Origin: Euleptes europaea
Lineage: Eukaryota > Chordata > Lepidosauria > Squamata > Sphaerodactylidae
Assembly: GCF_029931775.1 (NCBI RefSeq)
Contig: NC_079332.1
Span: forward strand, 3,546,501 to 3,610,500
DNA length: 64,000 nucleotides
Direction of reading: 5' to 3'
Shown: positions 41,233 through 54,300 of the stretch, one piece after another
Position numbering within the stretch: the first letter of the stretch is position 1
Layout: every line of letters starts with the position of its first letter
The notes under the pieces: model-generated
The model's database searches: none
Seen by the model: the letters and a program-made list of their open reading frames with translations, nothing else
Told to the model about the DNA's origin: nothing
Translations under genes and position numbers: made by a program

Positions 41233-41770
41233 CTATCTGGCATCAGAGCATTGCCCTGACCTGGATAGCCCCAGGCTAGCCTGACCTTGCCAGATCTTGG
41301 AAGCTAAGCAAGGTCAGTTCTGGTTAGTGCTTGGATGGGAGACCACCAAGGAAGTCTAGAAGAAGAGTTGGTTGTTATATACTGACTTTCTCTACCACTT
41401 AAGGGGGAATCAAACGGGCTTACAATCATCTTCCCTTCCCCTCCCCACAACAGACACCCAGTGAGGTGGGGCCGAGAGAGCTGTAACTTGCCCAAGGTCA
41501 CCCAGCTGGCTTCGTGTGTAGGAGTGGGGAAACAAATCCAGTTCACCAGATTAACCGCTGCTCATGGGGAGGAAGAGTGGGGAATCAAACCCGGTTCTCC
41601 AGATCAGATTCCACTGCTCCAAATCACCGCTCTTCACCACTACACCACGCTGGCTCTAGAGTCACAATGCAGAGGCAGGCAATGGCAAACACACCTCTGG
41701 ACGTCTCTTGCGTTAAAAACCCTACGGGGTCACCTTGACGCAGCTGTGACTTGACAGCAACAACAAAAAA
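41233..41770 (+). repeat. 5S rRNA-derived SINE split by a SINE-B
   Basis: Left part to 41358 contains the 5S promoter region: GATCTTGGAAGCTAAGCAAGG and CTTGGATGGGAGACCACC. Right part from 41652 resumes at CAGAGGCAGGCAATGGCAAA and ends CAGCTGTGACTTGACAGCAA. Confidence 0.75.
41359..41657 (-). repeat. SINE-B nested in the 5S-derived SINE
   Basis: Minus copy; TCTAGA occurs at both junctions and may be part of the target duplication. Confidence 0.8.
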
Positions 41771-42319
41771 TCGTGACATTATGCAATCACTCCAACCATT
41801 GTAGGAAGCAGTGACTTGGCAGTGAAATGTTAGGTGTGAGGCTCTTTTAAGATGTGGTTTGCTGCCACCGCTAAGACAACAGTAAAGGGACACGTAGGCG
41901 GCACCTTCCCCCAACCTGGGACACCCTGCTTGAACCGAGTAGCACAAGTTGCGCAGACCTCTTTTCGAGCAACTGTTTTGTAAACCACCACCAGTGGTCT
42001 GGTCTGGCTAACAGGGAGAACGCGCCTTCCTTTTGGTTTCTATTTATATCTCCTGCCTCTAAAAAAGCAGCCTAATGGGAGTCCCTGCAGGCCAGAAAGA
42101 GGCACTGAAAGCAGACACGTTTTAGAGCCTCGGCTGTCAAGGCTGACCGGCCCAGGTGCCTGAACAAAAAGACGGACGATGGCAGAGAAGCTTCCCTAGA
42201 GAACAGCCTTCTGCAGGCACAAGTGGTTTTTCCCTTCCATTGTGCAGCTGCATGTATGGTACTGCTCAAGCATGGGCCTGCTTAAATAACCACCAGACAG
42301 CCAGAATCAACAGCCGTGT
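41771..42319. other. intergenic between TBC1D24 and ATP6V0C, nothing recognised
   Basis: Start of a repeat-poor zone that continues into the inferred TBC1D24 3' UTR. Confidence 0.5.
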
Positions 42320-45204
42320 GGCTGTGCCAAAACATTTAAGTTTATTTCTTGCCTTAAGTAAAAAAATTAATAATTGCATATCCAACAAAGAATCACACAC
42401 ACGGCCGCCATCAATGACACCACACTGGAGAATCCACATTGTCTGACATGGTAAAGGGAGCGATACAGCACTCTCCAGCGGAGGGAAGGAACACAAACTG
42501 AACATCGGAAGCACTCAGGTGATGGGAAAATCGGCAAATTCACATGTACTGATACAGCCAGGTACAGTTTTCACCTTGAAGAAACTGACACGTACATAAC
42601 AATCAATGCAGAGAGAGAGAGATAAACCGGAACAGTTTGCCTCCAGGAACTGCTCAGTCAGCGCCGCCAGAGTACCTGGGAAAAGAAAAAGAACCACCGG
42701 GAGCGACATCTTTATTCTTGCACACTAATGCTGAGATCAATGATGTGCCAAACCGAAAGCATTCCTGTTGTCTACTGATCTGTCACTCTTGGTTTACGAG
42801 GACAACGAAGACAGCAGGGGTTCTTCAAGGGTCTTCTCAAGGGAAGAATGAGCAGCACCCTCTGTTAATGGGGCCAGGCTCTCAAGGCGTGACTGAAAGC
42901 CCCCAGGGGAGCGCCAACCTCCTCGAGGCCCTAGATGTGAACATCTGGTCAACTAAAGCCACCTGTCCAGTGACCGATGTTGCTATCCAGCACTAATCAA
43001 AGGGGGAAGTTCTCCGAAACCATTCAGATTGTTTTCTAGGACAGCGCCGACCCACTCATCAGAACCTTAGCATCTCAAGTCACAAATCTAATGACGCCCT
43101 CCGTATGCTCAAAACCAAATAATTCAAGGGCTCTTCGTGATTCAAGGAGGGCTATTTATTTAACACATGATTTTCAAAAACACTGCCGGGAGAAGCCAAG
43201 GGCTGCTCCATTTTTTTTGGCCCAAACTGTGAAGTGGCATCATAAACCAGTCTCCGAGCAGGTAGGTATTATCCCAAGCCATGATTTTCTTAACCCTATT
43301 TCGTATAACTTTGGGAGAATACCAGTTTTAGCCTTTCACAATGCAGTACCAGCAGAAAAATGGGGCATCACATTCTGGATGAACATGGTAACCTGGCGCC
43401 AAGTCCAAGTACTGCTACACATGATTTGCTCAAATTTCTACTTCATAAATATAGTTCACCACACCAGGGTGTTCTAGAACTGCTCCTAACACGTCAAAGG
43501 CGCTGCATCAGTCGTTCCGCTCACACAGATGTGAAACTGGAGGGGTGGGGGAAGAGAAAGAGCATTCAGAATCACTGCGAATCACTCAGAACGGCAGAGC
43601 TGCTACAGATAACTGTTTTATCAGCGGTCACACACGATTGGGCATCCGGAGTAGGATACTGCACGACACATTCTCTGTACCCACAGCGCCCCTAACTGAT
43701 GCATTAGGGGACAGTATTAGAAACCAGAGAACTGGACTGCGGCGCAAAATCGCTTCCCCGCTCCCTTTGATGACCACCCGGAGCCGTCAGGTCTCCGTTT
43801 CCGTCCATAAACAACGCCTGCCTATACTCCATCCAGCGCGTGCGACACAGTTCACTATCGGCCTGTTTGTCAAAGAGAACGCCCAGCCTCTGAACTCTCC
43901 GCTTTACTCCAGCTGCAGAGACGCTGGGGATATCTGGGGGGGGGGGGATTGCCCTCTTCCGTGGTTCGCTGAGGTAGGCAATCGGGAAGCAGACAGTGGA
44001 GGGACCAAAATGACAGGAAGCAACAACCAGAAGCGGATTTTTTTGCTTTTCTGGTGGCGAACCTGCGTTGAAAAGGTGAAGGAACAAGCAGAGGCTGCCG
44101 GAGACCAAGACAGCCTACCTGTAAGACAGCGCCCCCTAGAGCCTCTGGAAGAAGTCAGTCCTATTTGCAGGTAAGACAGAAGTCGATATGTTTTAAACAC
44201 CTTCGCAGCCAACAGCAGAAGTTTTAACTGTGATGGCTGTGCCGAAAACCTACGTCAACGTTTTCCGTCCTCTCTCAAGTCCCACCCATCTTCTTTCCGG
44301 TTACAAGGGCGAAGCAGAAGCGGGAGGGGGGCGTTCTTCCTTTGGACGCCCCAACCCACTACCTGAAATCATAGCTAAAACGGAACGGCCGGCCACATTA
44401 GGGATGGTTCTGCATCATGTCAGAAGCCGTCGGCGGTCCGTCGGGACAGGAGACCTGTGGGACGCCGGCGCACCTGAATCAACCCCAACCTTATTTCAGC
44501 CACCGTGGAATGTCGGACAAAAAAAGGACGACGTTCAGCCACAGAGCACTTTTGCGCGCGCGCAAAACCCCTTGAGAAATTCCTTTGCAGGGAACAGAAT
44601 CTAGAAGACGACGGCTCGGATCGCAAGCAGCACGTTCAGAGCTTTTCCGCGCACACTGAAGTGGGTGTGCGTACATTCCCAGTCCTTCCGTTTCAGCCCC
44701 GGAAAAAGCTACTCCTGGGTGTTAGGAAATCCCCTCTAGATTGGCATGTTACGCAGTACAGTGGGAAAAATAAATAAATATCACTTCAGGTCCCACACGG
44801 CTCCCTCGGGATCTGAGCCCACGCCGGTATGAATCGGAAGAGTTCTGCAAAGTACGAAGTTTATACTTCTGCGTCAACCCGGATGCCCACGAATACTTGC
44901 CGGAACCAGGAGCACGCCCAGCCTCTCGGAGGCGAAGCTGCGTTTCGGGCTCAGCTCTGGCGTGACTAAGCACCAACTTGGGGGCTGCCTCCCCGCCATA
45001 AATATCACAATGCAAATCAAGATTTTAGACACACACAAAAAGGTCAACGTGCTGGTCGAAACCCGCCGAGTCCAACAGAAAATTGCATTCGAAGAGACGC
45101 TAACGCCTGTGCGTTCAAGTATTAGCTCGACTCCTGCAACGGGAATTGTGCTCACGATCGCGAGATCCTCCGAGAGCGAGGCATCCCGAAGAGCGGCGGC
45201 CGCC
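42320..45204 (-). other. TBC1D24: inferred long TBC1D24 3' UTR
   Basis: About 2.9 kb downstream of the stop contain none of the SINE/LINE copies that crowd both sides. An AATAAA (minus) lies at 42341-42346. Mammalian TBC1D24 also has a multi-kilobase 3' UTR. The plus-strand open frames here are antisense and look accidental. Confidence 0.5.
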
Positions 45205-45359
45205 TCAGCTGCTCATGGTGTCGATGAAGCCCCAGACCTCCATGACCGCGATCTGGAAGGTCTCCGAGCACAGCGGCTGGTTGTTGAAGGTGTTGCAGTG
45301 GCCGGTCCTCCCGTGGTTCAGATCGGCATCCAGGTAGAGAGCCTGGCCGTCACCGCCGC
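45205..45359 (-). CDS. TBC1D24: TBC1D24 last coding exon with stop
   Basis: 155 nt. Encodes [40 protein letters not shown] and [11 protein letters not shown], then TGA. Acceptor CTCCCTAG|GC. Human ends EAWGFQDPDTQ, so the last residues diverge. Confidence 0.96.
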
Positions 45360-48300
45360 CTAGGGAGAGGAGACCAGAAGTCGACCATTAGGGGGAAAAA
45401 AGAAAAGAAACACTGCTAAACCGAGGGCCTCGCTTCACACGAAGCTGTGTTACTTTAACCGTCCTGGGGAACATGAATAATTGCGTAACGCCTTGTTGTT
45501 ATGCAAAGCGCAACTGTTTTAAAAACAGACACATGGAAGTATTCCTTCACACGAAAGGTAAAGGTCCTCTGTGCAAGCCTGACCCATGGGGTGACGTCAC
45601 ATCCTGATGTTTCCTAGGCAGACTTCGTTTACGGGGTGGTTTGCCATTGCCTTCCCCAGTCGTCTTCCCTTTATCCCCAGCAAGCTGGGTAGTTATTTGA
45701 CCGACCTCGGAAGGATGGAAGGCTGAGTTGACCTTGAGCCGATTACATGAAACTGACTTCCGTTGGGATCAAACTCACATCGTGAGCAGAGCTTGGACTG
45801 CAGTACTGCAGCTTACCACTCTGCGCCACGGGGCTCCTAAGGTTCTTCACACAACGCCTAGATAAACTGTGGAACTCCCTGCCCCAGGATGTGATGGTGA
45901 TGGCTGCCAACTTGGAAGGATTTAAGAGGGGACATGTTCATGGAGGAGAGGGGTATTCATGGCTACTAGTTAAAATGAATACTAGTCATGATGAATACCC
46001 ATTCTCTCCAGGTTCAAAGGAGCATGCCGAATATATTAGGTGCTGTGGAACACAGGCAGGACAATGCTGCTGCAGTCGTCTTGCTTGTGGGCTTTCTAGA
46101 GGCACCTGGTTGGCTCTGTGTGAACAGACTGCCAGACTTGATGGGCCTTGGTCTGATCCAGCAGGGCTTCTCTTATGTTCTTGTGTTTTGATTTGCAGAA
46201 CTGCTCCAGGATCAAAAGTGTGCCCAAGTCGGACGGGCGACGGTGGACAGGTCTCAGCAGGACTTGAGAGAGAATCATCGCAGCAACTGCCTGGCATCTG
46301 ACACAGAACATGCATACGCGCAAAAGATACTACTTCATCTGCAAAATACCATCACCTTGGGAACATGATCGCGCAACGAGCAACAGCAGAAATGCTTGGA
46401 CTGACCTATGATGATGCATTCCCGGTCGCCGGCCATGAACATGGACGCAGCTTTGGAAGGCAGGTTGAAGTGCCGGGCAGAAAGGAAGGGGGAGAGGCGG
46501 TCCGAAGGGTCGGAGGGAATGCTGGCAGAGGACAAAGGGTCGGCCGCCTGAGGAGGACCGGCTCCTTGTTCAAGACCCATCACGGCTAGTTCCGGGTGCT
46601 TGATCACCACCCACTCATAGCGCTCCACTTCGGGCACCAGCTGGAGAGAGGAGACAGGGTTAGTGCTAACGGTTTATGGCTTGGACAGCTGGACGTTACA
46701 TCCGAACACCATGGGTCTCTCGCCTATGTATTTGTGGAGCCGCTCCAGAGGACCCTAATTCATTCTACTTTATTCTGTCCTCTTTACGCAGAGCCCAGAT
46801 CTAAATTTCTCGGAGCATTCCTAAAGGGCCAAAATCATTTTCCAGATCCAGAGAAGCTGCTCTTTCTCCTATCAGACGCCAATCCTGATGTTTCCTACCA
46901 AGTTTCACTCTTTGCTTTAGCAGCCAAGAAAATCCGAGCTAAAGCCGTTTTTAATCAGGGAATTTAACAAATTTAATTACTAGCCTTCTTGGGGGGTCAG
47001 ACTGTTTTAAAGTTATTTCAATGTTATTTTAATGATTTGTATGACAGATTGTGACGGCCCTCGGCCACAAACAATAAACTTCATCACTAACACACTAATG
47101 GTTTACTTCGCCTGGATGTTCTGAGCAACAATGAACGTGTGGTGCCGGACCAATGAGAGGACATGATCCTAGCCTCGTGGCTGACCAGCAGAAAATGGCG
47201 AATTCCCCCAACGGATGGGAGAGAACGGTAACACCGCCTCTTACCCTGAACACGAAGCATTCCCCCGTCCCAAAGAAACTCAGCTTCCCTCCTCCTCGCT
47301 TGCGTTCGTTCCAGTCTGTTGACAAGAAAGCACCGCAGACCTAGGGTGGGCGACAGTAGAACAGTCAACTCTTTGGGAAGCAGAGATGTTCAAGCATCCC
47401 AAGCAACCAAAATGATCAGGGGGGCTAGAGCAACTGCCCTCTGAGGAGCGGCTGAAAAGCTTAGGGCTGTTTAGCTGGGAAAGAAGGTGGTTAAGGGGAG
47501 ACATGATAGAGGTCTATAAAATTATGCATGGTAATGGAGTGGACAGGGAGCAGCTTTTCTCCCTCTCTCATAATACCAGAACGCCGGGGTCATCTGCTGA
47601 AGATGAAGGGCGAGAGATTCAAATCTGAGAAACGGAAGTATTTCTTAACACAAGATGAGCTGGTTTTTGTATGCCGACTTCCTCTACCACATAAGGGAGA
47701 CTCAAACCGGCTTACAATCACCTTCCCTTCCCCTCCCCACAACAGACACCCTGTGAAGGAGGTGGGGCTGAGAGAGCTCTAAGAGAGCTGTGACTAGCCC
47801 AAGGTCACCCAGCTGGCTTCATGTGGAGGAGTGGGGAAACAAACCCAGTTCACCAGATTAGCCTCCGCCGCTTGTGTGGAGGAGTGGGGAATCAAACTTG
47901 GTTCTCCAGATCAGAGTCCACCGCTCCAAACCACCGCTCTTAACCACTACACCACGCTGGCTCTCTGTGTATGTCTGTGAATACTGATGGGTCCTCTCCT
48001 ACCCAATCACCACCTTGCTGGAAAGCAGGGCAACAATCACGGGGTAGAGATCCCTGGCATTAGCCCCACCCACACGGCTGAAGCAGTCATATGCCTGCCG
48101 CAGATGCATGGGCGGGTCAAGCTGTCAGAAAGCAGTAAAAGACCTCCTGACGGCCTCCCCAAATCCTACAGGGTGAAAACTACGAAAACCAAAATAGTCT
48201 GTGATGTTCGGAAACTGAAGAACTGCCTTTTAAGGTACAGATAGTTTAGTGGACACAGCAGGGGGGGCAGAGGCAAGTTCCTTAAAACAGAGGATATTTG

Positions 48301-51300
48301 TGCAAAATATGTGACTGCGGCAGGGATTTCTTAGATGTCTCTTCCTCTTCCGCGTAAGGCGGATAAACCCACCAAACTGGGAGCAGTAATTAATACTGCT
48401 GTGAAATTACATATTGCTGTTTAAGCACAGCTGGTACTTATCCCACTGACTCACCTCTTGGGCCGTCGTCTTAATCAGGAGGAGAGTCGGCTCGTGTCCC
48501 TCGCAGTGCAGAAAGAACCTGACGCACGAGAAACAGGCTTCCTTAGTGAAAACACTCCAGTGCTTAGCTTAACTCCTGCAACATTTGCTTTAAGGACTTA
48601 AAAACACTCCACAACATTCTCTTCCAAGTCTCAGCTTATCTTCTGCTTCTTGGCAGACCCAAGTACTGAGGATGCAGCAACCCTCAAAGAAGCATAACCT
48701 TTGCCTGGTGGTGCGGCGCGGGCACACGTGAAGCTGCCTTATACTGAACCCAGGTCTGCATCATCAGCTCTGACTGGCAGCAGCTCTCCAGGGTCTCAGG
48801 TCGAGGTCTTTCACATCTCTCACTACCTGACCAAGGCTAGGGACTGAACCTAGGACCTTCTGCGTGCAAAACAGTTGCTCTTCAACTGAGTCACAGCCTG
48901 TCCCCTGAAGTGTGTAGGGAGAATCAGGTTCAAATCCCTTCTTAGCCATAAAGCTTAGTGGGGTGCGGCAGATGAATCAATCATGTTTATATTTTGCTTT
49001 TGTTCCATGGAGCTCAAGAAATTAGGAAGACAGCTAGACATCTAGATGTCTAGACATTAGGAAAAAATTTCTAACCGTTAGAGCGGTTCCTCAGTGGAAC
49101 AGGCTTCCTCGGGAGGTGGTGAAGTTCCCCTTCCCTGGAGGTTTTTAAGAAGAGGTTGGATGGCCATCTGTCAGCAATGCTGATTCTATGACCTTAGGCA
49201 GTTCATGAGAGGGAGGGCATCTTGGCCATCTTCTGGGCATGGCATAGGCGGTCACTGGGTGTGTGTGGGGGGGAAGTAGTTGTGAACTTCCTGCATTGTG
49301 CGGGGGGTTGGACTAGATGACCCAACTCTATGATTCTAAGATGGCATAGAGGGAGCTGCCTTAAGGGGCTCCCCACCCAGACTCATTTACTCGTGTGTGC
49401 CTTTCTGAGTTACTTGGAAGAAGAGCAGGATACAAATATGGATGTGAAATAATGGGAATCACTGGAATGGGGAAGTCCTGGGCTCAGATCCCCCTATGGC
49501 TGCAAACTCAGAGCCCGTCCTCAAGCACGGGACATTCAAGCCTCAGCTTTTCTAACACACAACAATCATGATTTTTTTCTGTCCCTGCTGACTGTGTTTG
49601 ACGATTCATTTCACCATCTGGTGTGCAACTCCCACGGGGAAATGGGGAGGGGAGGATTCTAATTCCAAGGAACCATTCAACGATTGCCCCCCCCCCAACT
49701 GGGAGGGGCTCAGCAAACCTGAGATGAGAGAAAGCTAAAAATTTTAACAACCCAGCCATGATCAACGCGGGCTGCCTTCCCAGAAAGGATGTTCCCATAT
49801 GAGCAGAGATGATGAAGAAGAAGAGTTGGTTTTTACATGTCGACTTTCTCTACCACTTAAGGAAGAATCAAACCGGCTTGCAATCACCTTCCCTTCCTCT
49901 CCCCACAACAGACACCCTGGGAGGTAAGTGGGGCTGAGAGAGCTCTAAGAGAGCTGTGACTAGCCCAAGGTCACCCAGCTGGCTTCATGTGGAGTAGTGG
50001 GGAAACCAGCTCGGTTCACCAGATTAGAGTCTACCGCTCGTGTGGAGGAGTGGGGAATCAAGCCCGGTCCACCGCTCCAAACCACTGCTCTTAACCGCTA
50101 CACCACGCTGGTGTAGTGAAGTGCAGGATTGAGAGACAGTGAGTGTACTTCTGAGGAACACAGATGTCTTCCTTCCAGGTCTTACCTACACCACAGGAAA
50201 CACTACAAGTTAAACACCGTTCTTCTCTGCTTAGTAGCACCCTTGCTATTTTGATCCTGTACACTCATAACACCACGATTGTGTTTAATGGTTTGTTTCC
50301 CCACGTTTCCTGGTGATTGCTTGCTTTCCTTCACTAGTGGAGAAAGCTGGTTCCTCAGACTGCCCCCCCACCCGCAGAAAAACTGTGCGCTGCCTTCCCT
50401 TCTTACATCAGACCTGCCCTTCTCTCCCCCACAGTCAGTTATGTAACTCAGCTTGTGCTGCAGAGTCCTATGGACAAAGCCAGGTCGGAGAACAGTGGGG
50501 ACGACATGGATTGCCAGTGCTGTTGACACGTCTGGTGTAAAACCAGCCCAAATGCTCTCTGGCTGTGCTAGGGCCAAACATGTGACACGGGTCAGGAGAC
50601 AAGTGCCTGAGCTGACTTCCTGTCATGTGCAACAACGTGCATGAAGTGGACTTAGAATCATAGAACTGGAAGGGACCACCAGGGGTCATCTAGTCCAACC
50701 CCCTGCACAATGAGGGAAATTCACAACCACCTCCCCACCCCCAGTCACCCCCTATGCCATGCCCAGAAGATGGCCAAGGTGCCCTCCCTCTCATGAACTG
50801 CCTAAGGTCACAGAATCAGCCTTGCTGACAGATTGCCATCTAGCCTCTGCTTCAAAACCTCCAGGGAAGGAGAGCTTACCTTCTCCTGAGGAAGCCTGTT
50901 CCACTGAGGAACCGCTCTGTTAGAAAATTCTTCCTGATGACTTACTCACCTTAAACACGCTCCCCGCAGCTCCAGGGTGCGCCAGGGGAGGGGGCCCTGC
51001 AGCTGTTTCATGCGAAACAAGGAAAGCTGGAAACCCCTCCTTCATACAAGTTGTTATGTGAGAACACTGTGGTTTGGGCACCTATGTCCTGACTCATGTC
51101 ACCCACAATGTCTACTCTGGCTCTTACACATGAACACATGAAGCTGTCTTATACTGAATCAGACCCCGCCTTGGTCCATCAAAGTCAGTATTGTCTACTC
51201 AGACCAGCAGCAGCTCTCCAGGGTCTCAGGCAGGGGTCTTTCACATCACCTACCTGCCCGGTCCCTTTAACTGGAGATGCCGGGGATTGAACCTGGGACC

Positions 51301-54300
51301 TTCTGCATGCCAAGCAGAGGCTCTACCACTGAGCCACACAGCCCCTCCCTCTTAGATCAATGCGCTAACAATAAAGCACTCACGCCACTGGAGGGCCTGA
51401 GAAAGGGTCGATCGGCAGCCTGCAATCATCTTACGGTCTTCTAGGCCACGGATTCCTGTTTGGGGTTTATTTAAGGCAACTCACCTGCTCAAGCTGCAGC
51501 CGTGCTCCGAGGTAGTATAAACTAACAGGGGCTGGCACAGAGCAAAGCGTTCGGGAATCCACGACCAGATGTCCCTCATCTTCTTCAGGTCCACGATCTC
51601 GGACTTGAAGTTCTCGGCGTGAACCGCCAGGTGGACGTTCTGCCTGCAGGGTGACAGAAAAAGCAGCAGGTGAGAGAAAAGGCCGCACAAATGCAATGGG
51701 CTGAAGCCGCCGCCGTTCAATTCAGGGCTTCCAGGCGCCCAGCGGGCAGAGAAGTCAGCAGAGAGGTTCTTTTAAAACTATGCACCGTATATGACTAGCG
51801 TAGTGTTATGCGGGGAACCTCCGCCCCGACAGAACCAAGAGGTTGCTTGCCCACAAAGAATTTCTAGCCCTTAAAAAAACAACAACAGAGAAATGGTAGC
51901 AAGCAGTAGCAAACTCGAGCGCTGGTTTTTAGGACGGCATTATGGGTACGCAAGAGCCATGCCACGGAGCAAGCCAAGCCCTTCAGCCACCGTTCTGCAT
52001 GCCGGGAGAAACAGATTGAAACGCAGAACCACATACAAGCCCTTCATCCTGCTTCTGTTTTCATACTTTGCGCAACTAGAGGGTATCTTCTGGGAACAGC
52101 ACAAGGGAGCCGTCCTTAAGGGAGATGCATAGTGAGATTCGAGAAGCTCACGGATGTGCGTTTCAAGCAAATAAGACAGACTACTGGGGAAGGGAGAGAG
52201 AATAAACTCACACATCGTTGTAAGCTCTTTACCTGAGACAGGGCGGGGGGGGGGGGGAGAACTGACCAGGAGACAAGCAAACAGACAGGCTGCTGGGGAG
52301 GGGAGAGAGAATAAACCTACACATCGTTGTAAGCTCTTTACCTGAGACAGGGCTTTAGGCAGGAGAACTGCCTTGAAGCACGGCTACGCAGGCACAAGCG
52401 CACCGAACACCTGGTAAGCGCTTCTCTCCCCCCAACTTGGCCCAAACAATCCCACGCCTCCTGATCAAAGGCAACAGATGCCGAAAATCGTACCTTCCAC
52501 AGACAGCAGACTGTGCTTCGAAAAATGGCACCTAGCTATTAAACCTCTTTTTATCTGCCCACACGGAGCAGCTTCGCGTCTGCTGTCAAGTCGCTCACTG
52601 TTTGCATCCCTTGGATTTTGATTTGCTAGCATTATTAGCCTTCACTGCAATATGCATTATGAGCTGGTGAAATTCACATGCTTTACAGCACTGTTGTGGG
52701 GTTTTTTATTTTACAGCAGGACTGGAGAAAGTTTCACAGAGACGTTCTGGATTTCCCCACCACCACTGCGATGAACCGAAGCAGCCGCCTGGCACCAGCA
52801 GCAGGCAGCCACGAGGCAGCCAAGCAGAGAAGAGAGAGAGAGGACCCAGCATGGAGGATTCAAACATTTAAAACCTACCTTGAAGTGCTGCAAGGGAGGA
52901 GGGTGCAGCAGATACAGAAGGGAGAGAAGAAGGTGGCACGAAATGAGACAAAAAAAAGAGAAGTCAGGAAAAGATCAGCAATTTCTTATATTCCCTCAGC
53001 ACGTGGAAGAAGTCTATACAGAGAGATTGAAACAGATAAACAAATTAGAGAGTAAAAAGAAAAATCAAACATTCTTCAGTTCTCAGCGCCCTCTTTACCA
53101 CTCCACAAAACTGCCACCTTGTTCACATTCTTCTTTCGCTACCGAGTAAGTATGGTATGTACTCTGCCTAACCAGAATTTATTTACAACACTCTACAGCA
53201 TTCTTAAGAGCCCCATGGTGCAGAGTGGTAAGCTGCCGTACTGCAGTCCAAGCTCTGCTCACGACCTGAGTTAGATCCCGACGGAAGTCAGTTTCAGGTA
53301 GCCAGCTCAAGGTTGACTCAGCCTTCCATCCTTCCGAGGTCGGTAAAACGAGGACCCAGCTTGCCGGGGGTAAAGGGAAGACGACTGGGGAAGGCACTGG
53401 CAAACCACCCCGTAAACAAAGTCTGCCTAGGAAACGTCGGGATGTGACGTCACCCCATGGGTCAGGAATGACCCGGTGCTTGCACAGGGGACCTTTACCT
53501 TTTTACAGCATTCTTGCCATCTGAGGAATAGACTCTTTTGTAGCAAGACCTTCTGGGCAGCAAAGTTGCTTTTAGTTTATTTGGGGACTGAAGCTTAGAG
53601 CGCTAGCTTTATGAAAAGGCAACCCCCCGAATACCATTCCAACACAAATAAATGTCTGCCTTGAAACCCAAGAAACTCTCATCTGAAAATCTGCTTAAGT
53701 TAATACCTGTCAACTGGTAAACAGCCACTTGCTTGATCACCCAAGTAGGACTATCCTCCCAACTTATTTGACAAAGGGAGCATTGACTCTCGAAAGCTTG
53801 TACCCTGAAAATCTTGGTGGCCTTCCAAGGTGCTACTGGGACTCAAATCTACCTCTTCTACTACAGACCAGAAAACTATCCTCCCAACAAGGGAGGTAAG
53901 AGGGGGGGAAAACCACACACCCACACACACTCCTCTCCATCCTTCCATTTCTTTCAGGCCACAACTGAGCCACAGATTAGCATAGATGTGCACGCAGGTG
54001 AACTGGTACAAGGTTTTGGGTTCATAACGTGGACCATCTGTACAAGCCTGGGATGCCAAGGAGGACCAGGAAGAACCAGAGTTTGCTCCAGCGTGACTTG
54101 TGAACACCAAACTATCAAAAGTCTAACATGCAAATATGTACACATGAACACATGAAGAAGAATTATTGAAGTTATATGCCGACTTTCTCTACCACTTAAG
54201 GGAGAATCAAACCGGCTTACAATCACCTTCCTCTCCCCACAACAGACACCCTGTGAGATAGGTGGGACTGAGAGAGCTCTAAGAGAGCTGTGCCTAGCCC

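Noticed and set aside
41270-41350. functional 5S rRNA gene
   Set aside because: Only the internal part matches 5S, the 5' third is unlike 5S, and it continues into a SINE tail.
43545-44174. 209-codon plus-strand open frame
   Set aside because: Lies antisense in the inferred TBC1D24 3' UTR and has low-complexity stretches with no recognisable domain.
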